Shown here: positions 7,258 to 15,567 of the stretch, one piece after another
Layout: each line of letters opens with the position of its first letter
Position numbering within the stretch: position 1 is the first letter of the stretch
NCBI GenBank assembly: GCA_004554165.1
Contig: SFNQ01000030.1
Coordinates: 1 to 28,961 of the forward strand
Direction of reading: 5' to 3'
Length of the DNA: 28,961 nt
Source of the DNA: Clostridiales bacterium
GTDB lineage: Bacteria; Bacillota; Clostridia; Christensenellales; CAG-138
The notes under the pieces: generated by a model
What the model saw: the letters and a program-made list of their open reading frames with translations, nothing else
What the model was told of the DNA's origin: nothing
Database searches by the model: none
Position numbers and translations under genes: made by a program

Positions 7258-8011
7258 GGTTCGTGTCCTCCTTCTTGATAAAGAAATAGTGATTCGGCGT
7301 TGAGCGCTGCCGGTCGAATTGGTAGCCGTAGTCATGGAACTCCATGACGCCCTCAGCGTCCGTAATACTTTGTTCCGCAAGATACCGCACCATACCGCCC
7401 CGGGCGATCTTGCACATCGTCCCCTTTTCGATCACCCGGCCATTGGCCAGTTCGCCAAAGGTGCAGGTCAGGACGAACATCCCTTGCGGAAGATGCGGCA
7501 AGACGGCCCCGCTGTATTCCCTTGAGGCCAGATTCAGCAGAAAGCCGGTTTCGGAGGTCAGCTGCTTTGCCAGCTTGTCCCGCCAGAAGTCGTACAGATC
7601 CCGACTGCCCTCCACCGGCAGTTTTGCCTGCATTTCCAGCCGGTAGGGCGTCACCCCGTCAAAGGGACGCAGTAGGCCGTAAAAGCCGGACAGTATCCGC
7701 AGGCGCTCCTGAAGGAAGGCAAGCTGCCCGTCGGTCAATACGTTCGGGGCGATATGCTGATACTGTATCCCGTCGTAGGAGAAGATGGCCGGGGAGAGAT
7801 TGCGGCGCAGATCCATTGTCCGCAGCCGCTTGAGGTTTTGTCTGGCGATGGAATCGTTGCAGCGCCAGAGCTTTTGCAGCTGCACGTCGGACAGGGCCTG
7901 CAAGGTCCGCCGGAGGGTTTCCGCCTCGGACAGGAAGGAAGGCAGCGCGGTATGGGACGGGAAATCGTCGTCCACCCGCATCTTTTTTGCCGGAGAAATC
8001 AGGATTCGCAT
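7211..8011 (-). CDS. yaaA: Peroxide stress protein YaaA (UPF0246/DUF328)
   Basis: A 266-residue protein beginning MRILISPAKKM, the signature start of the YaaA family, with LSGFYGLLRPFDGVTPYRLEM and the C-terminal FHDYGYQFD also family-typical. In E. coli YaaA limits free intracellular iron and so protects DNA and proteins during hydrogen peroxide stress; a DNA-binding role has been proposed. The start ATG 8011 has GGAGG 6 nt upstream and the length equals the family norm. It is the first gene of a two-gene operon with the BCP peroxiredoxin, which overlaps its last 47 bp. This pairing supports a shared oxidative-stress role. Confidence 0.93.
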   Translation of the reverse strand: MRILISPAKKMRVDDDFPSHTALPSFLSEAETLRRTLQALSDVQLQKLWRCNDSIARQNLKRLRTMDLRRNLSPAIFSYDGIQYQHIAPNVLTDGQLAFLQERLRILSGFYGLLRPFDGVTPYRLEMQAKLPVEGSRDLYDFWRDKLAKQLTSETGFLLNLASREYSGAVLPHLPQGMFVLTCTFGELANGRVIEKGTMCKIARGGMVRYLAEQSITDAEGVMEFHDYGYQFDRQRSTPNHYFFIKKEDTNHVGNRNQSARLYFAG

Positions 8012-8383
8012 GGCAGCCTCCCGGTGCAGGACTTCGACATGTATTGATTATAGCATAGTATGTGCAGGATATCCACTCCTCTGTACGGCTGCGGGAAAGC
8101 GTCTTGCCGCAGGACGCGTGCGCCGGCGCTCTTAACGCGCCGCAGCCGTTCCTGCGCAGACCTTCTTCGGCGGGAATGGGGGAGCGCGGCTGCGCCCGCG
8201 CTGTGGCGGAGAGGAGAGAGGGAACCGGGCGGCCACAGGGCGTTCCAATCGGGCCAAAGACGGCGTTTCGGTCTTTGCCGGGAGAGCGGCCTGTGGTATG
8301 ATGGCTTCAGGCCCCGGCGCGGATGCGGCTGCGCGCGCCTGCGGGGGAAGCCGCAGACCACAGGGCCGGAGGAGGAACGCAGA
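8012..8383. other. Divergent intergenic region with pnuC promoter and structured leader
   Basis: No gene is supported between yaaA and pnuC, although the pnuC frame stays open back to 8060. A plus-strand promoter is likely at TTGCCG (8275-8280), 16 bp, TATGAT (8297-8302). The resulting leader of about 75 nt is GC-rich and can fold: GCGGCT pairs with AGCCGC around an inner loop, and an outer GGCCC/GGGCC helix ends just before the GGAGGAGG ribosome binding site. That arrangement could gate translation. It was not matched to a known riboswitch. The rest (8056-8270) is GC-rich without recognisable signals. Confidence 0.45.
8047..8055 (-). promoter_or_regulatory. Extended -10 promoter of yaaA-bcp
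   Basis: On the minus strand TGCTATAAT (8055-8047) is a perfect -10 hexamer with the TGn extension, 36 bp upstream of the yaaA start codon. The -35 region is weak, which is common for extended -10 promoters. No PerR-like palindrome was recognised nearby. Confidence 0.6.
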
Positions 8384-9079
8384 ATGAAGATCCGAAATCC
8401 ATTCCGGGACCTGACAAAATTCGAGCGGGGCCTATGGCTTGTCTCGCTTGCGGTCATCGCGCTGGCGTTCGCGCTTTCGGGCTTTCACGACGTTGTTACG
8501 TTCATCGGCTCGCTCATTGGCGCGACCTCGCTGATCTTCTACGCCAAGGGCTATGTGCTGGGCCAGTTCCTCACGATCGCCTTTTGCCTGTTTTACGGCG
8601 TGATCTCCTTTTACCAGCGCTACTACGGCGAAATGATCTGCTATCTTTGCATGTCGCTGCCCATGGCCGTTGCCGGGGCCATCGCATGGCTCAGGCATCC
8701 CTTTCAGAAGACCGCCGAGGTAAAGGTCGGCAGGCTTTCAAAGCGGCAGGCGGTGTGGATGTTTCTGCTTACGGCAGTGGTGACGGCGGCGTTTTACTTG
8801 ATTCTCAGGGCGCTGGGCAACGCGGAGCTGCTGCTCAGCACGGTTTCCATTGCCACCAGCTTTATTCCTGCCTGCCTGACCTGCTTTCGCAGCCCCTACT
8901 ATGCGCTGGGCTATGCGGTAAACGATATGGTTCTCGTGGTTCTCTGGTCGCTGGCCGCGCGCAACGACATCTCCAGTCTGCCGATGGTCGCCTGCTTTGC
9001 GACCTTTCTCTGCAACGATCTTTACGCCTTTTACAACTGGCGCAGGATGAAACAGCGACAGATGCAGGCCGGAAGCTGA
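8384..9079 (+). CDS. pnuC: Nicotinamide riboside transporter PnuC
   Basis: A 231-residue polytopic membrane protein with about seven hydrophobic segments. PnuC carriers import nicotinamide riboside by facilitated diffusion for NAD salvage. The C-terminal half has the family pattern: RSPYYALGYAVNDMVLVVLW and LCNDLYAFYNWRRMK, including the Asn/Asp and Trp positions around the substrate path. ATG 8384 is preferred over upstream in-frame starts because GGAGGAGG precedes it by 8 nt, homology begins there, and the region before it contains promoter-like and hairpin sequence. It is a single-gene unit closed by the terminator at 9149. Close relatives such as thiamine-linked PnuT cannot be excluded without a NAD-pathway neighbour. 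Confidence 0.9.
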   Translation: MKIRNPFRDLTKFERGLWLVSLAVIALAFALSGFHDVVTFIGSLIGATSLIFYAKGYVLGQFLTIAFCLFYGVISFYQRYYGEMICYLCMSLPMAVAGAIAWLRHPFQKTAEVKVGRLSKRQAVWMFLLTAVVTAAFYLILRALGNAELLLSTVSIATSFIPACLTCFRSPYYALGYAVNDMVLVVLWSLAARNDISSLPMVACFATFLCNDLYAFYNWRRMKQRQMQAGS

Positions 9080-9148
9080 GGAAAAACCAGCAGCGCCAAC
9101 GAAAAAAGCGCCGGACCGGCCGCCCGCTGGCCGGAGCGTGCCTTTTCT

Positions 9149-9178
9149 CCGCCCGATTTCGGGCGGTTTTATTTTTTT
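9149..9178 (+). terminator. Rho-independent terminator of pnuC
   Basis: CCGCCCGA (9149-9156) pairs perfectly with TCGGGCGG (9159-9166), followed by TTTTATTTTTTT. It lies 70 bp after the pnuC stop. Confidence 0.9.
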
Positions 9179-9262
9179 CTCCGATCCCGGAGGGGTCGTT
9201 TTTCGGGGTACAGACACACGGTTTTTTCGGAATATGTCGCAGCACATCGAGATTTTTGTCCG

Positions 9263-9293
9263 TGTATAAAGAAAAGGCGGAGCGTTCATACTC
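9263..9293 (+). promoter_or_regulatory. Possible forespore (sigma-F/G-type) promoter of spoIIR
   Basis: TGTATA (9263-9268) and CATACTC (9287-9293) are separated by 18 bp, resembling the G-A/T-ATA and CATnnTA elements of sigma-F/sigma-G promoters. SpoIIR is under sigma-F control in Bacillus. A caveat is that transcription would start at about 9300, leaving only about 11 nt before ATG 9311 and placing the ribosome binding site at the very 5-prime end. Confidence 0.35.
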
Positions 9294-9310
9294 ATGGCGA
9301 GGTGAAACAA

Positions 9311-9862
9311 ATGGATTCCGGTTTTTCAAGACACATGCGGATTTTCTTGTGCGCTACTGCCTGTGCGCTGATGCTTGGCTGCGCGTCGTCGCAGCGCGTT
9401 GTGTCCTCCGCGGACAATATTCTCCGCCTGCACGTTATCGCAAACAGCGATTCTGCTGCGGATCAGACCGTGAAGCTCCAGGTTCGGGATGCGGTGCTCG
9501 CCTGCATCGAGCCGGGAGAGAGCGCCGCGGAAACCCGCGCATACCTGATGGAGCACGGAGCGCAGCTTCAGTCCGCCGTTGAGCGGACGCTCCGCGAAAA
9601 CGGCTTTGACTACGGGGCGCAACTGCTGCTGGGAAGCTACGACTTTCCGGACCGAACCTATGGGAATACGCTCTACAAGGCCGGCGAGTACGAGGCGCTG
9701 CGCATCGTGCTCGGGGACGGAGCGGGGCAGAACTGGTGGTGCGTGCTGTTCCCGCCGCTGTGCATCGTCACAACGGAGGACGAGGCGCCGATGGAGACGG
9801 ATGAGATCGTCTTTGAAAGCACCATCTTGAACTGGATCCGTGATTGGAGGAATGCATCATGA
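9311..9862 (+). CDS. spoIIR: Stage II sporulation protein R (SpoIIR)
   Basis: A 183-residue exported sporulation signal. In Bacillus it is made in the forespore and activates the protease SpoIIGA, which processes pro-sigma-E in the mother cell. The N-terminus is a signal sequence (RIFLCATACALMLGC). The mature part contains LRLHVIANSDSAADQTVKLQ and VRDAVL, then YGNTLYKAGEYEALRIVLG and NWWCVLFPPLC, all hallmarks of the family. ATG 9311 is chosen over GTG 9302 because GAGGTG (9299-9304) sits 6 nt before it. Its TGA overlaps the sleB ATG (ATGA, 9859-9862), tying an early forespore signal gene to late germination genes. Confidence 0.95.
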   Translation: MDSGFSRHMRIFLCATACALMLGCASSQRVVSSADNILRLHVIANSDSAADQTVKLQVRDAVLACIEPGESAAETRAYLMEHGAQLQSAVERTLRENGFDYGAQLLLGSYDFPDRTYGNTLYKAGEYEALRIVLGDGAGQNWWCVLFPPLCIVTTEDEAPMETDEIVFESTILNWIRDWRNAS

Positions 9863-10545
9863 AACCAGCGATCAAACGCTTGCTCGCCTTTGTACTCATA
9901 CTTGTAACGGTGCTCTGCGCCATTGAACTGCCCTCGCAGGCCGCGGCGCTGCGGCGCGGCTCGTCCGGCGACGACGTTTACACGCTGCAAAAAAAACTCA
10001 AAAACTGGGGCTACTATACCGGCGCGATCGACGGTGTGTTCGGCTCCGGAACCGAGCAGGCGGTCATTTACTTTCAAAAAAAGAACGGCCTTACGCCGGA
10101 CGGCGTGGTGGGGCAGGCGACCGCAAAGGCGCTGGGGATGTCGCTCTCGGGCGGCAGCTCCGGCAGCTCGGGCGGCTCGTCCACATCCAACAGCTCGGGC
10201 GACGTATACCTGCTGGCGCGCTGCATTTACGGCGAAGCGCGCGGCGAACCTTACAAGGGGCAGGTTGCCGTGGGTGCGGTGATTCTCAACCGCGTCCGCA
10301 GCAGCAGCTTCCCCAACAGCATTGCAGGCGTCATCTATCAGCAGGGCGCCTTTTCGGTCGTTGCGGACGGGCAGATCAATCTCTCGCCCAACGAGACGGC
10401 CATCAAGGCTGCCAAGGACGCCATGAACGGCTACGACCCCACCAACGGCTGCCTGTACTACTATAACCCGGCAAAGACCACCAATAAATGGATCTGGTCG
10501 CGGCCGGTCATGCTGACCATCGGGCAGCACAGATTCTGCAAGTGA
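9859..10545 (+). CDS. sleB: Spore cortex-lytic enzyme SleB
   Basis: A 228-residue exported hydrolase that cleaves spore cortex peptidoglycan (a lytic transglycosylase in Bacillus) during germination. It has a signal peptide ending near PSQAAA (residues 25-30), a peptidoglycan-binding domain (about 32-92: RRGSSGDDVYTLQKKLKNWG) and a Gly/Ser linker (about 97-113). The Hydrolase_2 catalytic domain follows, with IYGEARGE (Glu126, Glu130) and GAVILNRVRSSSFPNS. ATG 9859 has GGAGG 8 nt upstream; a TTG at 9844 is less likely. It is followed 10 nt later by ypeB, its usual partner. Confidence 0.95.
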   Translation: MKPAIKRLLAFVLILVTVLCAIELPSQAAALRRGSSGDDVYTLQKKLKNWGYYTGAIDGVFGSGTEQAVIYFQKKNGLTPDGVVGQATAKALGMSLSGGSSGSSGGSSTSNSSGDVYLLARCIYGEARGEPYKGQVAVGAVILNRVRSSSFPNSIAGVIYQQGAFSVVADGQINLSPNETAIKAAKDAMNGYDPTNGCLYYYNPAKTTNKWIWSRPVMLTIGQHRFCK

Positions 10546-10555
10546 GGTGAGAAAG

Positions 10556-11896
10556 ATGAAAAACGAGGGTCTGATGCGGAAGATTACCGCCATTGCCGTG
10601 CCGGTTCTGCTGCTGGCAGCGCTTATCGCGGTTTCCATCTGGGGAACGCGGCAGTCCGCGCGGGCAGACGCGCTGGAAACGCAGGTACAGTCCATTTACC
10701 GGCACACCTTCTTTGATCTGTCGGACAACATCAACGACATGCAGGTGGCTCTGAAAAAGCTCTCCATTGCGGCAAGCGGCGCGCAGTATGTGCAGCTTTT
10801 GCAGGACGTGCGGCGGCTGTCCGGCGAGGCGGTGGCAAACATCGGGAACCTTCCGGCTTCCCACGTTGACACGGTGGATCTCAATCGCTTTGTCATACAG
10901 ACCGGGGACTATGCCAACAGTCTGTCGGTAAAGATTCTGAACGGCGCGATTCCCACCGAGGAGGACCGGCAGCAGATCGCAGCCCTGTACGAGGCCAGCG
11001 TTCAGGTGGCGACGGAGCTTGAAAAACGCCTGACCGAGGAAAACTTTCCCACCCAAACCGTGACAGCGGACGGCTACTATGAGACGGCAAACGGCGACGG
11101 GGATGCAGATCAGGAGAACATCAGCAACTATCCGACGCTTATCTACGACGGCCCCTTCTCCGACAGCACGGAGAAAGCAGAGCCCCAGGGCCTGCCCCGG
11201 GAGACCGTCGATGAGCAGACCGCGCTGCAAAGGGCCGTGGACTATCTCGGAGGCGCTTACCTGGAAAAGACCGGCGAGACGCTGGGCAACATCGAGACCT
11301 ATGATTTCTCCGGCACCGATGCGGAAGGCCGTAGCGTGGAGATCTCCATTGCCAAGCGGGGCGGGGCCGTGCTGCACATGATGACCGAGGTGCAGGGCGC
11401 GGAGGAGGGCGTGGCGGACGAGACGGACGCCGAACGCTTTGAGCAGGCGGCCAGGGAGTTTCTCGACGCCCACGGCTACGACGGCATGACCTCCTCCTAC
11501 GCGCAGTACTACGCCGGCATCGCGCTGTTCAACTTTGCCGCGACGCAGGATGGGGTCATCCTTTACCCGGATCTTGTGAAGGTTGCCGTGGAGCGGCAGA
11601 GCGGCCGGGTGGTGGGCGTGGATGCGCGCAATTATCTCTTCTCCCATCGGAAGCGGGAGCTGCCGGAGCCTGCCATCAGCGAGGAGGACGCAAGAAACGC
11701 CGTTTCCGACACGCTGCATGTTGAAACGGTGCGGCTGGCGCTGATTCCAAAGACCGCCGTGACGGAGCTCCTCTGCTATGAATGCACAGGTTCCTATGGG
11801 GACGCCAGCTTTGTGGTCTACATCAACGCGCAGACGGGCGTTGAGGAGCAGCTTTTTGAAATTATCAACAGCGAGGAAGGCGAATTTACGGTCTAG
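10556..11896 (+). CDS. ypeB: Germination protein YpeB
   Basis: The 446-residue protein is anchored by one N-terminal helix (about residues 9-28) and faces the spore intermembrane space. There it stabilises and localises SleB in Bacillus spores. Family signatures include the N-terminal helical region NINDMQVALKKLSIA and the NYPTLIYDGPFSDS motif before the C-terminal PepSY-like repeats. ATG 10556 is supported by GAGGTGAG just upstream; GTG 10547 is an alternative. The gene is directly downstream of sleB as in Bacillus and many Clostridia. A perfect 7-bp hairpin (CGTTCCG/CGGAACG, 11926-11943) lies after the stop but without a T-tract. Confidence 0.94.
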   Translation: MKNEGLMRKITAIAVPVLLLAALIAVSIWGTRQSARADALETQVQSIYRHTFFDLSDNINDMQVALKKLSIAASGAQYVQLLQDVRRLSGEAVANIGNLPASHVDTVDLNRFVIQTGDYANSLSVKILNGAIPTEEDRQQIAALYEASVQVATELEKRLTEENFPTQTVTADGYYETANGDGDADQENISNYPTLIYDGPFSDSTEKAEPQGLPRETVDEQTALQRAVDYLGGAYLEKTGETLGNIETYDFSGTDAEGRSVEISIAKRGGAVLHMMTEVQGAEEGVADETDAERFEQAAREFLDAHGYDGMTSSYAQYYAGIALFNFAATQDGVILYPDLVKVAVERQSGRVVGVDARNYLFSHRKRELPEPAISEEDARNAVSDTLHVETVRLALIPKTAVTELLCYECTGSYGDASFVVYINAQTGVEEQLFEIINSEEGEFTV

Positions 11897-12583
11897 CCGC
11901 AAGCGCCGGAGGCCGGGCGGCCCCGCGTTCCGTAACCGGAACGGCCGCGGCGGGCCGGGGCTTTCGCGCCGCCCGGGGGACTTCGTTCCGCCCGCCGCGG
12001 AAAGCGCGCCGCGGGGAGCGGCGCGCGCGGGGCCGCCCCGGGCCCGCGGGCTGCTGCCGTCCGGGAGCGAAGACCGGGGGCAGGCAGAGGGCGAAGGCTG
12101 CAAAAGCGGCTGAACGTCACATTTTTGAGTTTTGCGGATTTTGCCTCTTGCATTCGCTCCCGGGCGGCAAAACCCGAAAAGTACGAAACCCTCCGGGGGT
12201 TCATCCGTTCTGACGCACTTGTCGTCAGAGCCGGATGGAACATAAGGGGCTGCGGCCCCTTATCAACCCCGGGATTTCTCGACAAACTAAGCGGCTTGAG
12301 CCGCATTCGGCCTGCTCGTCTGCCCGGGAGAACGCCGCAGCAAATCCTCCTGATCAATATGTATTTTTGCAGACAAAGCGCGCCACGGAAGATCCCGCGG
12401 CGCGCCATACTGTCGATCGACGCTCTGGGGCTTCGGGGGGCCGCAAGGCCCCTGCGGCGCAAGGCTTTCTCTGCAGGGACGGTTGACCGCTCCGCAGGCG
12501 CCGGCTGCCCTTGGGAAATTCTCAAAAAGCGGAACATTTCACTTTCTCGCCGGACCGCCGCCCTTTGCCGTCCTCCGGTTTTT
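11897..12583. other. Gene-free GC-rich interval with a cluster of hairpins
   Basis: About 690 bp separate ypeB from the convergent SH3b gene. Frames here are low-complexity Arg/Pro/Gly translations without ribosome binding sites. The central part (12129-12304) holds four phased hairpins: GTTTTGC/GCAAAAC (12129-12135 with 12167-12173); CATCCG-t-TCTGACG with CGTCAGA-gc-CGGATG (12202-12215 with 12223-12237); ATAAGGGGC/GCCCCTTAT with a 4-nt loop (12242-12263); and GCGGCT/AGCCGC with a 2-nt loop (12291-12304). None ends in a T-tract. This could be a structured RNA or a dispersed repeat; no known family was recognised. Confidence 0.5.
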
Positions 12584-13501
12584 TTACGGCGCTACGGTGA
12601 CATATTTTTTGTACATATACCCGGTTTCGCCCGTGCTGTTGACGCGCACCTGGTACCAGTTTCCGCAGAGCGAGAGAATGGTCAGCGGGGTGCCCTTCTT
12701 GAACTTGCCCAGACTCTTGTAATCGGTGGAGGGACCGGAGCGCAGATTGACGCCGCTGCCGTTTACGGCGCCTCCGGCTTCCTTTTTCGTTTCATCCGGT
12801 ATGCCGGAGAGCGTAACGTACAGTCGATGGATATAGCCGGTTTTGCCGGAGGATTTGATCCTGACGCGGTACCAGCTCCCGCTCTGCGAAAGCACATAGA
12901 GAGCGGTTCCCTCGTCGAGCCTGCCCAGGCTCCTGTAATCGGTGGAGGGGCCGGAGCGCAGGTTGACCCTGCGGGCGTTGATGGCGCCGGGCGCGCCGTC
13001 CTCCGCCGCGCCTCCGCCGCTGCCACCGCTGGGCATTTCACAAACCAGCCTGACATAGCGGCCGCTGACGAAGCCCTCCTCGCCGCTCTCGGGAATGCGA
13101 ACCTGGTACCAGCCGCCTGCGGTCTTTGCGCGCAGAATGACCGGCTCGCCGCGCCGCAGGATGTCCAGGCTTTTGCTGGAGGCGCTGGCCTTCTGGCGGA
13201 AATGCACGCTGCCCGTGACGACGCCGAGCCCCAGCGTGTCGTAGCTGAAAGCGTTCAGGCGGATATAGCGTGCCAGCACATAGCCGGTCTTGCCCTGATC
13301 CACGGCTTCCACCTTCAGCCATTCGCCGCTGACGCCGAGCACGCGTAAGTTGTCACCCCTGTCGAGCACGGTGAGCACGTGTTCGTCCGTGGAAGCGCCG
13401 CTGCGCAGGTTCAGCCGGTTGGCGTTGACAGAGCCGGTTGCGATGATGTCCGCGGCCAGGGCGCGTTCCGGGACGAGGGTAAGGCTGAGCGCAAAGACCA
13501 T
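12584..13501 (-). CDS. Exported protein with four bacterial SH3 (SH3b) domains
   Basis: The 305-residue frame from ATG 13501 has the end of a signal peptide (VFALSLTLVPERALAAD) and four SH3b repeats, at about residues 22-82, 90-152, 172-232 and 247-305. Repeats 3 and 4 share GSGVNLRSGPSTDYKSLG-like cores and WYQVRVNSTGETGY-like ends. A SGGSGGG linker separates repeats 2 and 3. SH3b domains bind cell-wall peptides; no catalytic domain is attached. The natural start appears to be ATG 13546, preceded by a G-rich ribosome binding site, but codon 4 from there is TAG, so the first 12 residues of the signal peptide are cut off. Expression would need the internal ATG 13501. It is divergent from the phage head genes and may or may not belong to them. 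Confidence 0.8.
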   Translation of the reverse strand: MVFALSLTLVPERALAADIIATGSVNANRLNLRSGASTDEHVLTVLDRGDNLRVLGVSGEWLKVEAVDQGKTGYVLARYIRLNAFSYDTLGLGVVTGSVHFRQKASASSKSLDILRRGEPVILRAKTAGGWYQVRIPESGEEGFVSGRYVRLVCEMPSGGSGGGAAEDGAPGAINARRVNLRSGPSTDYRSLGRLDEGTALYVLSQSGSWYRVRIKSSGKTGYIHRLYVTLSGIPDETKKEAGGAVNGSGVNLRSGPSTDYKSLGKFKKGTPLTILSLCGNWYQVRVNSTGETGYMYKKYVTVAP

Positions 13502-13534
13502 AAGGCCGCACAGCAGGACGCTCCAGATCCGTTT

Positions 13535-13546
13535 CTATTGCTGCAT
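13535..13546 (-). pseudogene. Original start of the SH3b gene with in-frame amber codon
   Basis: Minus-strand ATG 13546 is preceded by GGGGGG about 9 nt away and reads Met-Gln-Gln-TAG, then in the same frame KRIWSVLLCGLMVFALSLTL. The basic residues and hydrophobic core after the stop complete a classical signal peptide. This indicates a recent nonsense change at codon 4 (13537-13535), for example from CAG or AAG. Other genes here (bcp, ypeB, the gene at 20054) end in TAG, so genome-wide TAG recoding is not supported. Confidence 0.65.
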
Positions 13547-13738
13547 GAGTGTATTCCCCCCAGATATTCATACTTATGTGTTTACTATATTCCTGCCGCC
13601 GGCCGGGCTAGACCATGGCCGCTCCGATGCGCCAAAGCAAGACAATTCCGAATAAAAAAACAGCAACAAAGCCAAAAGACGGTCCCTTCAAACCCTCCGG
13701 CGCCGCTGGCTGCAAAAAAACGGGAAATTATCGGAAAA

Positions 13739-13763
13739 ATTATACGAACAAACGTTCTATAAT
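13739..13763 (+). promoter_or_regulatory. LexA/SOS-box-like operator abutting the phage-cassette promoter
   Basis: CGAACAAACGTTC (13745-13757) fits the Gram-positive LexA (DinR) consensus CGAACRNRYGTTCG at 13 of 14 positions, with the inverted halves GAAC and GTTC spaced by 4. It lies directly against a perfect plus-strand TATAAT (13758-13763), so LexA would cover the promoter. A minus-strand TATAAT occupies 13744-13739 on the other side, pointing at the SH3b gene. The plus-strand -35 is weak. Transcription would start about 13770, giving a leader of about 43 nt before the small terminase. Confidence 0.65.
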
Positions 13764-13812
13764 GAAGCCGGCAAAGGGAAATCCGCAAAGAAAAGAAGGG
13801 AGGACAGGACGG

Positions 13813-14211
13813 ATGAAGCAAACCGGGGCACAGCAGCTCAGGGCGCAGGTGGAAGCCTACTTCGCTTCCTGCGACGCAACGGCGGAGCGGTTTGAGCAGA
13901 AGAACGGCGCCATCGCCTACCGGCAGGTGCCCTATACCCTGGCGGGGTTGTCCGCCGCCACCGCCCGGTCCGAACAGAGCATCCGTTCCGCTGCCGAGGG
14001 GCAGGGCGGCAGAGCGGAGCGGGAAATCTTTGCGGACGCCATGCGGCGCATCGCGAGGCACCTGTGGGAGCGGGCGCTGATGGGTGAGCTGCAAACCAGC
14101 GTCGCCATGACGCTGATCCGGCAGCTTGGCACCAGCGCGCCGGAGGAAAACGGCGGGGAGGATCGCCGCCTGACGGTGGTGCTGGACGACCGGGAAGGAT
14201 GGAGCGACTGA
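13813..14211 (+). CDS. Phage terminase small subunit
   Basis: A 132-residue protein at the head of the phage gene block, directly before the large terminase (1-nt gap). Small terminase subunits form rings that recognise the packaging site on phage DNA. The segment IAYRQVPYTLAGLSAATARS resembles the helix-turn-helix part of small terminases (P-x-T-x-x-G-L-A-x-x-L-G-x-S). The rest is helical and ends in an acidic tail, a likely large-subunit contact. ATG 13813 has AAGGGAGG 9 nt upstream; the longer open frame back to 13615 runs through the promoter and operator and is not used. Assignment rests on motif, size and position. Confidence 0.82.
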   Translation: MKQTGAQQLRAQVEAYFASCDATAERFEQKNGAIAYRQVPYTLAGLSAATARSEQSIRSAAEGQGGRAEREIFADAMRRIARHLWERALMGELQTSVAMTLIRQLGTSAPEENGGEDRRLTVVLDDREGWSD

Positions 14212-14212
14212 C

Positions 14213-15553
<1,341 letters not shown>

Positions 15554-15567
15554 AAGGAAATTACGAC

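Noticed and set aside
8060..8383. N-terminal extension of PnuC back to 8060
   Set aside because: The extension has no homology, covers the likely promoter and leader, and a strong ribosome binding site precedes ATG 8384.
8309..8384. Calling a specific NAD riboswitch upstream of pnuC
   Set aside because: I could fold helices but could not match the conserved core of any known class.
12125..13348. 407-codon plus-strand frame opposite the SH3b gene
   Set aside because: It is antisense to clear SH3b repeats and its translation is low complexity.
13535..13537. TAG recoding to a sense codon in this genome
   Set aside because: bcp, ypeB and the phage gene at 20054 terminate at TAG where homology ends, so TAG is a normal stop here.
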